Part shown: positions 62,260 to 64,000 of the stretch, one piece after another | Layout: the number at the start of each line of letters is the position of its first letter | Numbering within the stretch: position 1 is the stretch's first letter | Assembly (NCBI RefSeq): GCF_964340395.1 | Contig: NC_135553.1 | Location: 1,527,001 to 1,591,000, forward strand | Direction of reading: 5' to 3' | From: Glandiceps talaboti | Taxonomy: Eukaryota; Hemichordata; Enteropneusta; Spengelidae | DNA: 64,000 bases | The notes under the pieces: model-generated | Database searches by the model: none | Told to the model about the DNA's origin: nothing | Seen by the model: only the letters and a program-made list of their open reading frames with translations | Program-made: the position numbers and the translations under genes

Positions 62260-63583
62260 TCGTAATTTATTACCCCCTGTAACAATTAGACTTGATTTAT
62301 ATTTGGATCGAAACCCAATATTATCCTTTAACCATTCCATCTATTATTACTTAGGATTACATACCATTAGTTGATTCTTTAACAAAAATGGTTCATCAAA
62401 ATTAAAATCTGGTGAATAGATTCATTCTTCAGTCTGGTCATAGTTTGGGCTGTTACTATTTACAATCGATTCATGTGGTCCATAGTTTGGGCTATTAATA
62501 TACAGTCAATCCATTAAGACTGCCAACTTTATGTAAATTAATATTGAGTAAGTCGAGGAAGTCATCAATACACTCCCATGTAAAACCTAATGTGTTGCTA
62601 ACAAATAATTGTCGAATACTCTACTAACTACAGAAAAATAAGAGATTTTGTTATTTCTTTGAAAACAAGACGTTGGACCCCAATTTTCTTTTATTATTCA
62701 AAAGGACCTGCAGGAACAAAGTTTATGATAAAGTTAGGAGATTGACGAACTTTGATTATGAGATGAATGTATCCCTGAGATGCATTCTATACACTACCGT
62801 AACAGAGAATTTAGCGATGTAAGTATCGGATTGTGAAAAAGTCTACGTACTGTCACTGCCGCCTGTAAGGAACAAATGTCAAACACAATAGTCGACGGCT
62901 ACATTGAGGTCTATTGCCATTTTATTTACATATTTACAATTATACACTTAAAATCTTTTGTTATAATTCAAACATTAAAAAAATATTACAAGAGCTATGT
63001 AAGATGTTCACTTTTAAAAAACCCCCATATTTTGTTTGGTACTTAATACCGTACACTAGTGTGAACAGTATTGCATCGTCTATTGCATCACGTGTGTGGA
63101 TGAACCTTGTCTGTGAGTATTTGTTCGCACCCGAAAATTAGCGCCCTCAACGGCTATCAAGATTTCAACCTGTTTCTACATTGCGGATTGCGTATTATAA
63201 TACCGAGAGCACTGATTAACATATACTATGATAGGTTCGGGTTAATAAGAAAGGTCTTCATTTGATAGGTTTGGGCGGAGCGATGCTGTGGCAAACAAAT
63301 TCATGAAAATCTTTATCTTATCGAACTCTAACTGGCTAAAAAATCAACCACTGGTTGGTTTGATCATAGACAGTGCACTGTCTTTGGTTTGATATAAATT
63401 GACATCGTCAAAATTGTCACGGGGGTGGGGACGGGGTGGAATACAGCAACACTGTTGCAAAAATACATTGTTATACATTGAGAATGCCATAGTTCAGCTG
63501 CTCCCCGAGTAAGAAAAGAAGTTTTCCCCATGAGAGAAATGTAGGTGAATTGATCTGGACAGATTTATATTTTATTTAGTAGT
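62260..63583. other. non-coding DNA downstream of PGAP4
   Basis: Contains a short duplication (catagtttgggct) at 62438-62492 and the right copy of the PGAP4-flanking direct repeat at 63126-63220. No gene is supported. Confidence 0.5.
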
Positions 63584-63680
63584 AATAATATTTATTGCAT
63601 TACAAGGCCGCCGGCCCATTTACAAAAGGAGTATACATCAGAGGAATACAAGTTACAGTATGCTTGACGTACAGGTATTT
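63584..63680 (-). mobile_element. non-LTR retroelement 3' end, reverse orientation
   Basis: On the minus strand, aaatgggccggcggccttg is followed by aataaatattattac, the same arrangement as at 4186-4300. The right-hand limit is uncertain. The remainder to 64000 is T-rich and low in complexity. Confidence 0.55.
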
Positions 63681-64000
63681 AAGTTTACTGTACAGGATTG
63701 TTTAAAAGATTTTGTTTTCCCCTTCACTGTGACAGCAATTTTATTTTCTATTGTCAGTCCTGCAATAAATTATTTTTTCCATATGCACTTTTTTTCTCGG
63801 TTACCAATTTTGTAGCACATCGAAACAATTTCTTTTTTTACTTCTGTCTGTTAGGAAAAAAATTATCAAGCCATTATGGGATCAATTTTTTTTTCTCCTT
63901 CACCTGCCGTCAATTTTTTTTCTCCCAAAATCCTCCCCCCCAGAAATCAAATGGTTTTCCCCTTACATAACTTAATTAACAAATCACAGTGTGTTGTACA

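Overview
This is eukaryotic, animal-type DNA: it is AT-rich, has almost no long open frames, carries canonical GT/AG splice sites and AATAAA signals, and is packed with minisatellites, microsatellites and short transposon relics. Abundant TACATGTA-type palindromes, a Crypton/KIAA1958-like fragment and the repeat style suggest a marine invertebrate such as a lancelet, hemichordate or lophotrochozoan. I cannot fix the species from the sequence.

Two protein-coding genes are recognised with confidence. The first is a minus-strand PITPNC1 orthologue (class II phosphatidylinositol transfer protein, RdgB-beta type). Its first three coding exons were assembled by eye from the splice sites and the conserved protein: exon 1 at 55369-55416, exon 2 at 5846-5994 and exon 3 at 5444-5532. 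The later exons lie beyond the left edge. Most of the window is therefore its first coding intron, 49,374 bp long. The second is a plus-strand PGAP4 (TMEM246) orthologue at 60764-62170, with its coding region in one exon. It encodes the Golgi transferase that adds GalNAc to GPI anchors. The two genes point away from each other across about 5 kb of CpG-richer sequence.

Layout. 1-600: an exon fragment of a Crypton-type tyrosine recombinase protein beside a 190-bp palindrome. 600-5440: intron 3 of PITPNC1 or beyond, holding a minisatellite, a tRNA-derived SINE and two tandem duplications. 5444-5994: exons 3 and 2. 5995-55368: intron 1. It holds tandem arrays (the largest at 10.9-13.4 kb and 44.3-45.4 kb), at least six palindromic MITE-like elements (two with exact 8-bp target duplications), a second SINE, a composite repeat at 32.3-33.6 kb, and a non-LTR retroelement end inserted in a satellite. 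55.3-60.7 kb: the PITPNC1 start, a promoter-like zone and possible 5' non-coding exons of PGAP4. 60.7-62.25 kb: PGAP4. 62.3-64 kb: non-coding, with a retroelement 3' end.

The most unusual stretch is 14767-18386. A 3.6-kb segment is bounded by perfect 31-bp inverted repeats and a 5-bp direct repeat. It contains a strong minus-strand translation start and donor (18145-18126), a second open exon, and a possible 3' exon with AATAAA. The second exon could alternatively splice in frame to PITPNC1 exon 2, so this may be an alternative PITPNC1 promoter, a nested small gene, or a transposon that carries either one.
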